Positions 44,787-58,269 of a stretch of 64,000 bases of DNA are shown here, in pieces. The stretch spans positions 117,718 through 181,717 of the forward strand of contig CALYLX010000070.1 of the NCBI GenBank assembly GCA_944990035.1, read 5' to 3'. How positions within the stretch are numbered: position 1 is the stretch's first letter; every line of letters starts with the position of its first letter. A model generated the notes under the pieces. The model had not been told where the DNA came from. It searched no databases and saw only the letters and a list, made by a program, of their open reading frames with translations. Source of the stretch: Clitopilus passeckerianus (taxonomy: Eukaryota; Basidiomycota; Agaricomycetes; Agaricales; Entolomataceae). The translations under genes and the position numbers were made by a program.

Positions 44787-46666
44787 ATGGCAGATACCGA
44801 CGTCCAGATGGCCTCAGCCGAAACTTCATTCGACGATGCTAAAGCTGCAGCTCCTGCAGCAAAAGAAAACGGTGCCAATGGCAGCACTGCATCGACCGGC
44901 GACAAGGAGGCTCTTACCAGGGCAAAAAGGCAATGTATGTGACTTTCTTTCCCAGCTGAATGGTCAGGGACTAAACAATCTCTTCGATTAGTCGAATTTT
45001 ATTTCGCAGACACCAATCTGCCATACGATAAGTGAGTCTATATACGCCATACATTCTCAATGAGAGCAACTCTCTAATTTATGTCTTTTTCTTCTCCAGA
45101 TTCATGTGGACTCTGCATACAAAAGACCCGGAGCACTGGGTTCCGATCGACACAATTTCTTCTTTCAAGCGCATGAAGGAGTTCAAGGCCAATGGCCTTC
45201 CTTGGCTCATTGAAGCCCTCAAGACGAGCGAAGACCTCGAAGTGGATGAGAGTGGTACCAAGGTCAGGCGAAAGACCGAAGTAAAAGAGCCGAAGGGCCA
45301 GATGGAGCGGAGCGTCTATGCAGTTTGTCGTCCATTTCTCCCGCTGTTCTCTATCTCATCATATATACACACCAGAAAGGCTTCCCAGATGAAGACGACA
45401 CCCTACAACGGCGGCTGGAAGGCTTTTTCGACAAGTATGGTGCAACGACTCAAGTGCGTATGAGGCGAGACGACAAGAAGACCTTCAAGGTAGGTATCAG
45501 ATATATGTAGACCTATCGCACTGTTACAACGTAATCTCTGCCAGGGCTCCGTCTTCACAGAATTTTCGGACCACAAGTCTGTTAATGCCTTCCTGAATGC
45601 TGATCCCAAACCTTCATTCGAGGGCAAAGAGCTTCTCGTTATGAGCAAGTAAGTCGTAACCCAGCTTCTCACATTTCTATACCCACATATCATGTCATCC
45701 TAGGGAAGGATATTGCGAAATGAAAATCAAAGAGAAAGGCCTGGTGGGCAGGGCCGCAGTGCTCAAGAAGGAGACTCTGGACCGAGGTCATGGTTTCAAC
45801 GCCTTCCGCGAAATGCAGAAGAAACCTTCCTCCGCCAATGGCCAAAAGGTTAACAAGGAGATTTACCTCGACTTCATGGGAACCAACATCCGTGTTCATG
45901 AGGTAGATGGTGTTGGAAAACTCAAGGAAGACGAAGTTCCTCTCGTCAGGGGAGCCACATTGAAGTTCGAAGGTTGCGGAGGAAACGTTACATGGAGTGA
46001 GATCAAGGTGAGGAACAAACCTGGCATACATGTGCACTTTTCTAATCTTGGTGCAGGATCCTATCAAGGAGAAATTTGAAAAGCCGGTCTTCATCAAGTA
46101 TGCTCGCGGCGCCAACGACGGACTCGTGGGCTTCCACCATGCCCTGTCAGAAGAGCAAATCGAGACTGTTAGGGATATTATAAAAACCATCAATGGCAAC
46201 GCTATAACTTGGACCATTCCCGAAGGTTTGTCCTGATTATATGCGTCCCAAAAGAAATATTACTGATGATTTGACAGAATCGGAGGAGCGAGCATTCCAG
46301 CTGGAACGGGCTCAAATTGCAGCTAAGTCAGTCTGGGAAGCCGCATCCGGCGCATCCTCTTCAGGAGGTCGTGGTGACCGTGGTGGACGCGGACGTGGAC
46401 GGGGTCGCGGCGGTGGATTCGGCAGAGGTCGAGGTGGAGGCCGTGGCGTCAACAGGAGCTCGGGCGCAAAAGGAGACCGACCATCCAAGGACAGCACAAC
46501 CAACGGTGCCAGCAAGGAAGCGAAGGAGTCGGACGCGGCACAAACAGGTGACAAGAGGAGGAGAGCTGTGGAACCCGATGGTGGTCCAGATGTTGGCGTT
46601 AGGGGAAATAATGCCCCGCCAGTGCTCCAGTCAGCGAAAAAGGCAAAGACGGATGGTGACTCATAA
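44787..46666 (+). CDS. La protein homologue (RNA polymerase III transcript chaperone)
   Basis: Eight exons (44787-44934, 44992-45031, 45100-45322, 45376-45489, 45545-45648, 45704-46007, 46057-46225, 46278-46666) encode 496 residues. The order is an acidic/Ala N-terminus, the La motif (RQFEFYFADTNLPYDKFMW), a first RRM (VYAKGFP...KGSVFTEF), then a region like the C-terminal xRRM (LKFEGCGGNVTWSEIKD, FIKYARGANDGLVGFHHA), an Arg/Gly-rich RGG tract (46365-46450) and a basic tail with KRRR and KKAK nuclear-localisation-like stretches. La binds the 3' UUU-OH of new Pol III transcripts, protects them from exonucleases and helps tRNA folding in the nucleus. The additional C-terminal xRRM and RGG tract make it closer to metazoan La than to short yeast Lhp1. 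Confidence 0.93.
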
Positions 46667-47116
46667 ATTCTGAACGTTTATGACCCTTCGAATCCTTGTG
46701 CAAAAGCTTTCATTGTGTACCATGTGTAATTATTCTGGCGTGTTGAAATCATAACTGGACGCACTCATGCATTTCATTAATTGCTGTGTTCATGTCTTGT
46801 CCACGTTCTCTGATCATCACTCCTACTCTGGGCTACTGTAGGTGAAGTGAAATCCAAAGACACCTCGTGGATCTAATTCACGGAACTTGACCGTTATCTT
46901 CTGTGAAAATTCTCGTTCTCGTAGCACAACCCGCAGCTGGGCGTCCCGTAACTCCAAACCACACGGCAATGCTGACATGAGGTGGACAGCAAAAGTTGCA
47001 CACCACTTTGCCTCATGACAGTGTATATATGATAACATGTTCAAGCCACGAAGGCCATTATCTTGCAGGCGCCCTCCAATCGTGCTGAATCCTTCTCTTA
47101 GACGCTCGTATTAATA
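46667..47116. other. intergenic, no supported gene
   Basis: This is the 3' flank of La and promoter of the membrane-protein gene. A minus frame at 46823-47044 has no family resemblance. Confidence 0.45.
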
Positions 47117-48482
47117 ATGATATCGCTCTTGCCGATGTCCAGCATCAACGACCTGCTACAGATGCTACTTCCCAGCTTGTCTCCTGATTTCCAGAAACAG
47201 CATGTCAGTGCTTTACTGCTTCTTTGCCCGAGTCTTGTCGATATGTACTGAAGTGCTGTTACTTAGGAGACCTATATCGAGGAAGGCGAGAAGGTTGCGA
47301 GCGAACGTCAGATGGAGCGCCAGTTCGTCCTTTGCGAGGTATGGACTCTCCGCAGTTTAGCGTACTTCGCTACTGACCTATACTCGATCTTATAGCTGCA
47401 ACGCATAAACAAGACTATCCTAGAGTTGATTAAACCCAGAGAGTCTAAAGATGGGGAACATGTTGAGGTTCGCTTAACATTGTTCTGCTAAACCAGGCCG
47501 TCTAAGACGTATCGATGATATAGGATGGAATCCCCGAAGCGGTAGCATCCATTACCGGGATGCACGAAAGATCTGAGCAGTACACCAAGTTGATCAAAAT
47601 TCGTCAAAGCCTGAAGGCACAGGTAAGTTGCCACCTCTTCGCTTCAGTACTAGGCTTCCGTTTGACGGAGAATCATGCTCTTTGTAGCTCGAGAATCTTG
47701 ATGCGCAACTTATTGCCGTTCCTCAGAAATTCGGAACGGCTGCTTGCGAGAAATATACTGGCTATGCTGGTATACAGGACTGGGCAAAGGTGAGCTTTCA
47801 GCTTCTTAAAAACTCTGCTTGACCGAACCAAACTCACTCCCCCCTTACAGAAAAAATTAGAGAAGTACAGCCATTTCTGTGACTCTATTTCCGCTGCTTC
47901 CGTATTCGGCGCGGGTATCACATATACGACATTATTCAAGTGAGTTTCAGTCTGCCTACTAGCAGATATAACGTTTAGCCGCTCAACTACCACAATCATA
48001 GCGCTCCATCTGCCACTGTCAGTCTAATGGCATGGTCTTTCTGCCTTTTCGTTGTCGCCTTCATAATCAGCATATGCGTCCGAACAACACTAATGTGGGC
48101 ACACCGCCTTCCTCTCCTGAAGAAATCTTTCGCGTCGACGTTCTACTGGGACACCGTCATCTCGATAGCGCTTGCACTAGCTTTCACCGCCGGAGCGGCG
48201 GCTATATGCATTCTTAACATCACTGTCCTAAAACTTGCGACGATCGGCACCGTACCACAGCCAGGGAATGATTCCAGCCAATGCGACTGTAGCAAATGGG
48301 ACCCGGTCCCGCGCACCTCGTTGCTCCCTAGTGTCACTATTGCCATCATTACTCTAGGAGGTGCCCTGATAACTGGTGTTATACTGATGCTTTTAAGCTG
48401 GTGGGCGACCGGATTTAGACGCACAAGCCGTCGCAACAAGGCACGAGTATCGACGTCGAATCCTTCCGATTTCTTTGTTTGA
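47117..48482 (+). CDS. unknown membrane protein, helical N-terminus and about four transmembrane segments
   Basis: Seven exons (47117-47203, 47267-47338, 47396-47467, 47524-47622, 47688-47789, 47851-47939, 48002-48482) encode 333 residues. The first five introns fall exactly between codons. The N-terminal ~170 residues are charged and helical with coiled-coil character (EEGEKVASERQMERQFV, QRINKTILELIK, KLIKIRQSLKAQLENLDAQL). The C-terminal half has hydrophobic segments around GAGITYTTLF, LMAWSFCLFVVAFIISICV, TVISIALALAFTAGAAAICI and SVTIAIITLGGALITGVILM, and a basic tail. I recognise no family. Start choice is uncertain: ATG at 47117 or 47135. Confidence 0.7.
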
Positions 48483-49033
48483 TTTGCTATGGTACCTATC
48501 ATTCCCTCAGCCACGTTTGGGCCACACAGTAACCTATATGTACAACCTATTATTATACCCTACGCCTCCCTATGATCGCACTCTATGGATATATTTAATA
48601 CAGGCTAAAATAAAACCACCGCAAAACCACCGTCCATGACAAGGTCACTGATGCGCAGCAGGTCCAAGTGCTGAAAATAGAAGTTGGCTGTGGTTTGGAA
48701 GATACAGAATTGTTCAAAACTCCTATAAGATGCTCAACAACTCATTGAAGGTTTACTTGAGAGGCGACTTCTGAGCGATTCCTCCTTGAGGACTCGAACT
48801 GAGGGGGTTCTAGCTATAATGACGACAAAAGTCAAAAATAGACCGGCAAGTGGCGTGGTAACACCCCTGTCTACGCAGCATCGATCGTTGAGACTCACCA
48901 ATCCTCTAAAAGGGAGACTCTGGTGTCAACACGACGTTTACAACCTTCCTCACCGTCCTCAAGCCAATCTCGCAACAAAGAGCTTCAAAGCGTCGCTGAC
49001 TACTAAATCAGGGCTTGGCTGGAGCTCGGCAAG
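48483..49033. other. intergenic, no supported gene
   Basis: No long frame of recognisable family; promoter of the GH79 gene at its right end. A run resembling a tRNA T-loop near 48790 was checked and does not fold. Confidence 0.45.
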
Positions 49034-51461
49034 ATGGCTAGTTTCTCCATACGGCTATTCCATGTTGTAGTGTGGCTTGGCATCACAGCGCAGGCGCTTG
49101 CACAAGTTACCGTCTACTACCAACAGGGCCAAACGCCTTTGAGCGCTGAAGGAAGCACTGCTACAGCGACTGGAGCTGCTGCAAATTACACCGGTGCAGC
49201 TGCTTACAACCCAACGGTTCTCAATGCACCGCCAGTTCCGAGCCCATTCAACCCCCAGTTTGCCCTCCAGGTGCAGGCTGGAGGCGCGCCAGCTGGTGCC
49301 TCGATTCCCCAGGAGGGATCTTTCCTTGGTTTCTCGATAGAAATGTCTGTGGTTAATCAAGTTTGTGAGTATATCCACTAAACTAGCCTTTGTCTTGGGT
49401 CTTAACGGCGTTTGATTTAAGTGGGCACAAATGCGTAAGCCCAGCCAACTCCATTCCAACGGTTGTTCTGGAAATTGACATTGGTCTAGATCTGTGCTTC
49501 AGGTGCCTTTCCTTAACCTGATGGCAAACCTTCAGCAGCGAGTTGGTCAGGTCAAGATACGTGTGGGAGGTAACACCCAGGAGACTGCCGTACTAGTCGA
49601 CAGCACACCCGATGGCAAGATCCTTGAGAAGGATGTCAATGGCGCCTCTAATCCTGTGGGTTTGCAGCTCTTTCTGTTCAGACGAAGCGCTTACTGGCTC
49701 CAAATATCAGACACAAACCCCTCCGTTGGTGTTTACCCCTGAGCTGTTGTATATGCTACGCAACATCTCATCCCTTGTCGATGTTCGCTGGTATTTGGGC
49801 AAGTCCTCTGAGCGTCCTCCGTAATTCATGCTGATAGAACCTAGGTGTCCCTTTCAACGATACCTCAAACTTCCGCCTTGGTATTGCTGAACAAGGGCAA
49901 GCCATATTAGGGGACTATCTCATTGGCCTGCAAGCAGGTAATGAACCAGATCTCTACGCTAGGCATGGACACCGACCAACTGTAGGTGTTTATTCGGCGC
50001 GCATTGCCAGTACCATTTCTAATCTCCACTCAGACATATGGCCCATATGACTACTTTGGCGAATTTGGCAGCCTAATCCAAGCCATGGGCAATGATGCCA
50101 ATATTCCAAACCGTGACTTGCTCATCGGCCCGAATATTGCAACTGGAGACTGGAAGCCCGAAGATGTATGGAATACTGGGTTTATTGATGCATACGATGC
50201 CAACCTCGCATATGCTTCAGTTGAAAAGTTTGGCTCCTTCCTCCCAGGGAACATACCGTGATCTCATAACCTTGACAGCTATCCGGCAGACAATTGTTTC
50301 GCACAATTCGGCGTCGGTAGCCCCGTGGATCCTCAAACAGAGTTCCCTAACTATCTCAACCACAATGCCGGCAAGAACATCATCAACAAGTACCTCAACT
50401 CCACTGCATACTTGCAAACAAAGAACAAGAAATTGCTGATGTTTGAGACCAACACTGCTTCTTGCGGTGGTTTCCCCGGAATTTCAGATTCTTTCGGTGC
50501 TGCGCTTTGGGGTATAGACTACACGCTGCAGATGGCATATTCCAACTTCTCGGGTGCATTAATGCACGTTGGTGGTCAAAGTGTGTATTACAACGTAAGA
50601 GCTTCTCATTATCGTGACAACCTTCACGTTCCTTAATCTCCTATTTTCCAGCCATTCACACCACCACCGACAAACCAGTCTTCATTCCACCAATGGACGA
50701 TTGGCCCAATTTACTACTCCGCACTCATCGTGGCAGAAACCCTTGGTCCCACCAACGGCTCGCAAGTCCTCGACCTCAACGCAAACAACGGGGATATCAA
50801 CACTCCCGCATATGTCATCTATGAGAATGGAAATCCTGTTCGAGTCGCCATCGTCAATTTCGTCACAGATACTACCGGTGCAAACAACTTGAACGTTGGC
50901 ATCCAATTATCGAGTGGAACGCCAAGCCAGGTCAAAGTCAAGTAAGCTTTCACTCAGCCGTTTCGGAAGGCCTCAGGTGCTGACACCCCATCAAGGTACC
51001 TCCTAGCTTCCTCCACCGCTCAGAAATACAACTTCACATGGGCCGGCCAAACTTTCGGCGACATTTTCTCCTCAGACGGCCGCCCGGTTGGTGAAGAAAA
51101 CATCACCACCATCGCTTGTGACACCGCCAACGGCGTGTGCAACATCCCAGTCCCAGCACCAAGCTACGCTCTCGTCTTCCTAACCGATGACAGCCTCAGC
51201 GAATCTGAAGGTGGCGGAGGAACGACAACCACGTTCGCCACGACCTTCATCACCAAGACACGCAACACAGCTACCGTTGATCCAGCAGTTTTGGCAACTT
51301 CGAATGGGCATTCGGGGATGGGTGTACATGGTCTCTTGGGGAGCACAAGTGCTGGGAGTATCAGTGCTGCTGAAAGTGCCCATAGGAGAGAACTTATCGC
51401 AAGTGGTATCGTGGTGTCGTTTGCAACAGCTGCATTGATGATAGCATATCGAGTCTTCTAA
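49034..51461 (+). CDS. secreted GH79 beta-glucuronidase (heparanase-like)
   Basis: Nine exons (49034-49364, 49422-49434, 49490-49655, 49711-49798, 49845-49981, 50034-50227, 50279-50594, 50652-50941, 50996-51461) give 666 residues. A signal peptide (LFHVVVWLGITAQALA) is followed by an (alpha/beta)8 barrel with VKIRVGGNTQE, the acid/base Glu in LQAGNEPDLYARHG and the nucleophile Glu in LLMFETNTASCGGFPG. A C-terminal beta domain follows (LLASSTAQKYNFTWAGQ). The end has a Gly/Thr-rich stalk and a hydrophobic terminus (IVVSFATAALMIAYRVF), which suggests GPI or membrane anchoring at the wall. GH79 fungal enzymes release glucuronic acid or 4-O-methyl-glucuronic acid from arabinogalactan or related glycans. 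One exon is only 13 nt, and the intron at 49799-49844 uses GC-AG ends. Confidence 0.92.
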
Positions 51462-51708
51462 ACGAAATGGAGAGACTATATTGCATTCCATTTCGCATTC
51501 ATGGTTCAGGACTTTCTTCAAAAAGTAGCATTTCATAACTTATTCAAGCGCATAATCACTTTTCGTCACTCGCTTTCTTTGTTTTGCATGGACACCTGGG
51601 ATTCTTTGTAGTATTCAGCGATATGATACATTTTGACATTCAACTCTTTCGCTCGACATGCATCTCCCGAACAAACTCTAGCACAATATCGATACAAGAT
51701 ACAAACAT
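51462..51708. other. convergent 3' spacer, GH79 and DAHP synthase
   Basis: A 247-base spacer between convergent stops; nothing else visible. Confidence 0.4.
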
Positions 51709-53349
<1,641 letters not shown>

Positions 53350-53663
53350 GGAGTCTTTTTTCTTAATTGGCTTCTAGACCACGTTCGTAGGGCTGATGAT
53401 TCGAGTCATTAATGGGTAAATCCGAACAAGACCCAAGCGAACAAGCAATTTTATCCGAGCCACGGGTTTCGTAAATTCAAGCCTTAGTGCTATACTTACC
53501 AAATGACAAGATTCCTGTACAGACAGCTTGAACGCACAAATTCTGATAGACGAGTCAAGGAGAAGTTGCGACTTTCCAAATCGGGCGCGATATGATTGAT
53601 CGTGTAGTAAGTCACATGACCTTCATTGCCCAATACCGTTGCCGCTTTTGGCAATCCTTGAAA
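53350..53663. promoter_or_regulatory. shared divergent promoter, DAHP synthase / PIH1 protein
   Basis: 314 bases lie between the ATGs. GAGTCATTA near 53402-53410 resembles a general-control (Gcn4/CPC1 TGACTC) element in reverse, which would suit an amino-acid biosynthetic gene. This is motif-based only. Confidence 0.4.
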
Positions 53664-54953
53664 ATGGCCACCGCTATTAACCTCAAACCCACCGCTGGCT
53701 TTTGTATCAAATCATCGTTGCAACAGCCTGCTGTGTTTACGGCTGCGCCACAGCCCCCTTCAAAGGGTCAGAATGTACTTGAACCTTCAAAACCAGACCG
53801 GGTACCTCTCCCGATTGGGTTGAAAGTCTTCATTAATATTGCTTGGGATGCAAATGTCCCACCTCCGCCGCCTGGGAGTGAAGATGTCATTCAAAGAGCC
53901 ATGCAAGGCGAAGATGTGGATGAGAATAACCCAGAAGGCTGGTATGTACCCGTGATTGTATCGGAAGGGAGGCAGGACAAGGACAAAGGTATGCAACGAC
54001 GCGCTCTCGATTGCCTTCCCGGTGCTGACTTGGTTTGCTATGCTAAGCTGGAAAACTGTCTCTTGTATTCGACTGTATATACCACAACTCCATCAAGATA
54101 CGTACTTTGACAGATCCTGAGTTCAAACTGTTCATCATCGGTATGTCCGCAAACCCCCATTTCATTATTCGTGAACTCATATCATCCCCCCACAGAACTC
54201 GCATTACAACGAATCGAAGCGCAATCAGGTCTGGTTCTGTCACGACAGGTCGGGACGCCCAACATCGCGTCAAAAGGCAAATTGACCCCGCGAACCGTAA
54301 ACATTCCAACTGCTCTACTATCTTCTGATCCAATACCCGCCGACGCCGCCACGAGTCCTGTACTCCTTGGAGAGAAGAAGGCACCTGTCAAGAATAAGAG
54401 CCCTCTTATCGAAGAAGTCGCTGCGGATATTACATCTCCACCAAGCCAAAGTAAGACTGACAAGCCGAAGGGAATACTGAAGAAAACCGGTTCCTCGGCC
54501 TCAGCGCCGAGTAAGCCAAATGGTGCAGCAGGAACGAAGTCAAAGCCAACTTGGAGGTGGTCAAAGCAGGATGCCGAAATACAGATAACAGTGAATGTCC
54601 CCAGCCTTGTAAATGTCCTTTGTCAACCTCTTCTAAGCTTCGATACTGACTACAGCTACCAGACCCGTACTCTCATCGAGCAATCAAGTCTTGACATCGA
54701 AGATCGAAGATTTATCCTCCAGATCCCCGACTATCCCATTCTTGACGTCGACCTATCAATATCCGATGCCGAAATCGTAGCGAAAGCTTCAAGCAAGGTT
54801 TCAGTAATGCTCAGCTCGGCCGAGGATGGTGGGGACAATCAGAATGCAGAACCGAACAATACATTGACGCTGAAGAGGCAGAGAGCTCTCGACGTGGATG
54901 GGGCAAAAGCGGAATGGAGAGTAGATGAGGGGGTTTTGATCATCACAGCATGA
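53664..54953 (+). CDS. PIH1-domain protein (R2TP chaperone complex subunit-like)
   Basis: Four exons (53664-53988, 54048-54140, 54196-54608, 54663-54953) encode 373 residues. The N-terminal PIH1 domain includes KPTAGFCIKS, GLKVFINIAWD, VPVIVSEGRQDKDKAG and VFDCIYHNS. A Pro/Ser/Lys-rich linker follows. The C-terminal part (DAEIQITVNVPSL, RFILQIPDYPILDVDLSISDAEI, EWRVDEGVLIITA) forms a CS/HSP20-like beta-sandwich. In yeast, Pih1 links Tah1-Hsp90 to Rvb1/Rvb2 for assembly of snoRNPs, PIKK kinases and RNA polymerase II. The ATG at 53664 fits the family start. An in-frame ATG at 53592 would add 24 unlikely residues. Confidence 0.88.
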
Positions 54954-55064
54954 GGCGGAGCGTAGTAAGTAGAGGGATGGGAAGTAATATATCGTTAAAG
55001 GTCATAAAATAATACATTGGGTCATAAATAGAACGAAAATCGTCTTCAAGTCTAATCATCACGC
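54954..55064. other. convergent 3' spacer, PIH1 and LIM genes
   Basis: 111 bases between the stops of two convergent genes; transcripts probably overlap. Confidence 0.4.
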
Positions 55065-56510
55065 TCAAGCTCCTGCCTTGCCTAGTAGAGCATATCCAGA
55101 CCCTTGCGGGCCATGCACCTATTCAGCGTCTTTAGCATCATTGTCGACAACTATCAGCGCAATCGTGAACACACCTTTCCATAACATCTCATACAGATAG
55201 GGTCCCCATCATGATCTCTCAACCGACTCGAGTCAAGAAGAGTACTGCACTCCACACAGCGCAAACAGCCTTTATGGAACGTCTTACCCACTGCCTTGAC
55301 CTGCACCCAAATGCATCAATATCCGCCAATATCCAATTGAAAGCAATCTAACACAAACCTGTTCGGCAAAATACACACTCTTGTTACACCTGGGACACGT
55401 CGGGTTACTTGATGCCATCCAGCGCCTGGGAGAACCCGCCGTTCCTGTAAGCTGAACACCAACACCGCCATTCAGAGCAGCCCCATAACGTGTCCCCGTC
55501 GCGGTCTGCATAAGAGGCTTGATCGAGGGCGCCTCGGGGGTACCATTGACGTCCGAAGTTCCGTTGATACCATTCACAGGGAGGCTAGCATTGGATTTAT
55601 GACTGGGTCTCCCTGCTGAAGAGGAGAAGGAGTACGATGGTCCGTTACTTCTCGTGGGGCTGAGAGCACCGGTTCGAGGCAGCATCCCGTACCCAGGTCG
55701 ACCTGAGTTGGATGGTGTTGAAATAGGGGTGGCTTTCGTTGAAGGGGTGGAAGGTAGATCTGCAAGCTGCTCGCCTTCTTCTTCGTGAACCATGGACGAT
55801 GCGTCTGCGGGCAGCTCTCTGTCTTCCGATTGTGGCTCTTCCTGTGGTGGTAATGAGCCGAAGGAGGATGTAGGGAAGGAGGTGTTGGTCGGGCTGAGGG
55901 ATCGGTTCACTTTGAGCTTGGGTAGCGTTGTATCAGTGGATAATTGACGTGCTGGGGAAGCAACGCGAGGTGGAGAGGAGGAATTATCGGGAGTATGAGG
56001 TCTGTAGGGATGATTCGCGGTGCGTAGATCGCGGGTGCCAAAGAGCTTTACATGGCACGGTTTGCTGCACAGATATAAGAATCAATTATGAATAAAGAGC
56101 TTGTGGTGGCGCACCAGTATGGCTAAGGCAGGAACGTCAGCGTAGGGTATGAGATGTGAGTTACGCCATTGACGCACCATTTCGTCATGCTCTAACAAGG
56201 TGTACGAATCCAATCGTCTCTTGCAGTTCATACAAGCAAGACATGGCTGTAGAATATCCTATTAGAAGGTTGCCATATTCCTGGAATCGATGTAGCCAAC
56301 CTTATGGAAGAGCTCGAGCAGATGTCAGTACAATGACTTCTATCGAAGATTCGAATGATCTGCACACCTTTCTTCCCGGACCCATAACCTTGGTAAATGA
56401 GATTCAATCAATCTTCTATATCTTGGCTTGTAATTGACACTCACCTGCTCTGCTGCATAGACAGCTTTCGAGCATTTTGGACATATCTGAGTACCTCCAA
56501 AGGGATGCAT
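55065..56510 (-). CDS. protein with two widely separated LIM zinc-binding domains
   Basis: The minus-strand gene starts MHPFGGTQICPKCSKAVYAAEQ. The first LIM domain is assembled from four short exons: CPKC, then VMGPGRKLFHKPCLACMNCK, then CSKPCHVKLFG. A Ser/Pro/Thr-rich linker of ~200 residues (NRSLSPTNTSFPTSSFG and onward) follows. The second LIM domain lies at the C-terminus (NPTCPRCNKSVYFAEQV, TFHKGCLRCVECSTLLDSS, ICMRCYGKVHGPQG). Cys/His spacing matches the two-zinc LIM consensus in both. The end is YALLGKAGA with TGA at 55065-55067. LIM domains are protein-binding modules; such fungal proteins often associate with actin or polarity sites, but this is an inference. The gene diverges from eIF5A with 260 bases between starts. 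Confidence 0.82.
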
Positions 56511-56770
56511 GGTTGTAGTAATTCAATCGCAAGCTGACTCTGCGCCGTTAGTCTGCTGCAGCCGTTGTCTCCACCAGCATCATTTGCACAGCAATGCATT
56601 TGATTGGTCGCCAAGGGCATCAAACATTTGTCAGCAAATTGGCGGAGTATGAAAAGTTAACAGATGTGGTAAAAAATTTGGATAGCTCTGGTTTCTGTCC
56701 TTCTCCATCCAATCGGACGATAATCCAGTACCACCACCACCGAATTTCTTTCATTTCTATCGTTTAAAAA
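56511..56770. promoter_or_regulatory. shared divergent promoter, LIM protein / eIF5A
   Basis: 260 bases between the divergent ATGs. The eIF5A side is pyrimidine-rich near the start, as in highly expressed fungal genes. The region contains ATTGGTCG and CCAATCGG, CCAAT boxes in both directions (~56605 and ~56710). Confidence 0.45.
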
Positions 56771-57616
56771 ATGTCCGACGACGAGGCCCACAATCAGGTC
56801 TTTGAGCAGGTCTGTATTTCATATCTTATCGCCTCGATCACAATTTCCAAGAGCTTCTAATCTCATCGCGAAATCATAGGCGTCCGCCGGCGCGTCCTTG
56901 ACGTTCCCTATGCAATGCTCGGCCCTCCGCAAGAACGGTCACGTTGTCATCAAAGGTCAATAGAGCTGAATCTATCGGTCCATCGAGTTACTTATGATCT
57001 TGCGATCAAATAGGCCGTCCATGCAAGATCGTCGACATGTCCACCTCCAAGACTGGAAAGCACGGTCACGCCAAGGTCCATCTTGTCGCTATTGATGTAT
57101 GTATCCATTCAGCGAAGTTTTTTCCGTGATTTCTGACACATATATCCCCAGATCTTCACTGGCAAGAAGCTTGTGAGTGACAGGTGCTAGAATGCCCTCA
57201 AACAAACAACCATTTCTGATATACCGACTATAGGAAGATATCTCTCCCTCTACCCACAACATGGATGTCCCCAACGTCCAACGTAACGAATACCAACTCG
57301 TTAGTGGCCAAACAATAGATCATCTCCGCGAAACCGATATTTACATGGTCGCTTAACAGGTTAACATTGACGAAGGTTTCCTTAACCTCATGACCCAGGA
57401 CGGTGCCGCTAAGGATGATGTTAAGGTTCCCGAGGGTGATCTTGGCAAGCAGATCCAGGAGGGCTTTGACGAAGGCAAGGACCTCTTGGTCACTATTGTT
57501 TCCGCTATGAACGAGGAGCAGGTACGTCCCTCCGACCTTTGGCGACTTAGGTCCGGTCTGAACTTCTATTTCTGCAGGCTATCTCCTTCAAGGAGGCTCC
57601 CAAGGGCAGTTCCTAA
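56771..57616 (+). CDS. translation factor eIF5A
   Basis: Seven exons (56771-56809, 56880-56955, 57014-57096, 57152-57172, 57234-57299, 57360-57521, 57578-57616) encode 161 residues, typical of eIF5A. The hypusination loop reads [12 protein letters not shown]; the Lys in TGKHG would be modified by deoxyhypusine synthase. It is followed by [21 protein letters not shown]. The C-terminal OB fold has LNLMTQDG and ends [10 protein letters not shown]. eIF5A binds the ribosomal E site and relieves stalling, notably at polyproline, and aids termination. All splice junctions are canonical and in phase. It is a highly conserved single-domain housekeeping gene. Confidence 0.96.
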
Positions 57617-58269
57617 ACTGTTCCTCCTCGGACACTGAGCACTGGTTTGTGTGTGTGGTTCTAGTTATCAGCACCTTAGTCCCTCCCTTATCCCGCTATT
57701 TGAGTCACCACCCTAGTAACATTAGTACGGTTCACTGATTGTTTTTTATATCACGATATCATTCTTGGGACGCCTCGACCTGCACGACACTTTTCAGCTT
57801 TCATTAGTCGCTTTTTCCATACTGTATTCCATCAACCAATGTAAGAAAAGGAAACTGAAAAAAGAATTTCTTGGATCGATCGTCGAGTTAAGGATCTTAG
57901 CGACATCAATAAAGATCTAGCAGCATTTGGTCGAGGTATCGATGATCGAGCACCACCAATATAATCTCTGCCAGATACTGTCAATCGTCGTTTTTAGACG
58001 CTTGATGTTTGGCCACTACACTCCAGTGCAACTCGGTATCTTCTGCTTTCTCTACGGCTCAGACGACGTTGTAATTGTGAATTTCCACATGATTTGTATC
58101 ACCATTCTGTCAGAGAATCTCTTACGTGAAGTTTGCCGACGACTTCTACCTCGCTTCGTCTTCGCATGGGCATAAATACTGGGTCACAGACTACTCAATG
58201 ACGCGATTCGTCCTCACACGGTCTCCACTTTGTTTACTTCTGCTCTATAGCGGCTAAAAAGGGTCTAAG
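57617..58269. other. intergenic: 3' UTR of eIF5A and promoter of the GMC oxidoreductase
   Basis: No supported gene. The open frame at 57927-58175 has no family resemblance. GGGCATAAATACTG near 58169 lies about 100 bases before the oxidoreductase ATG and is a possible TATA element. Confidence 0.45.

Noticed and set aside
46312..46554. Minus-strand Pro/Arg-rich frame over the La gene
   Set aside because: It is the antisense of the RGG tract.
48780..48800. tRNA-like T-loop sequence on the minus strand
   Set aside because: The flanking bases do not form a T stem, and no acceptor or anticodon arm was found.
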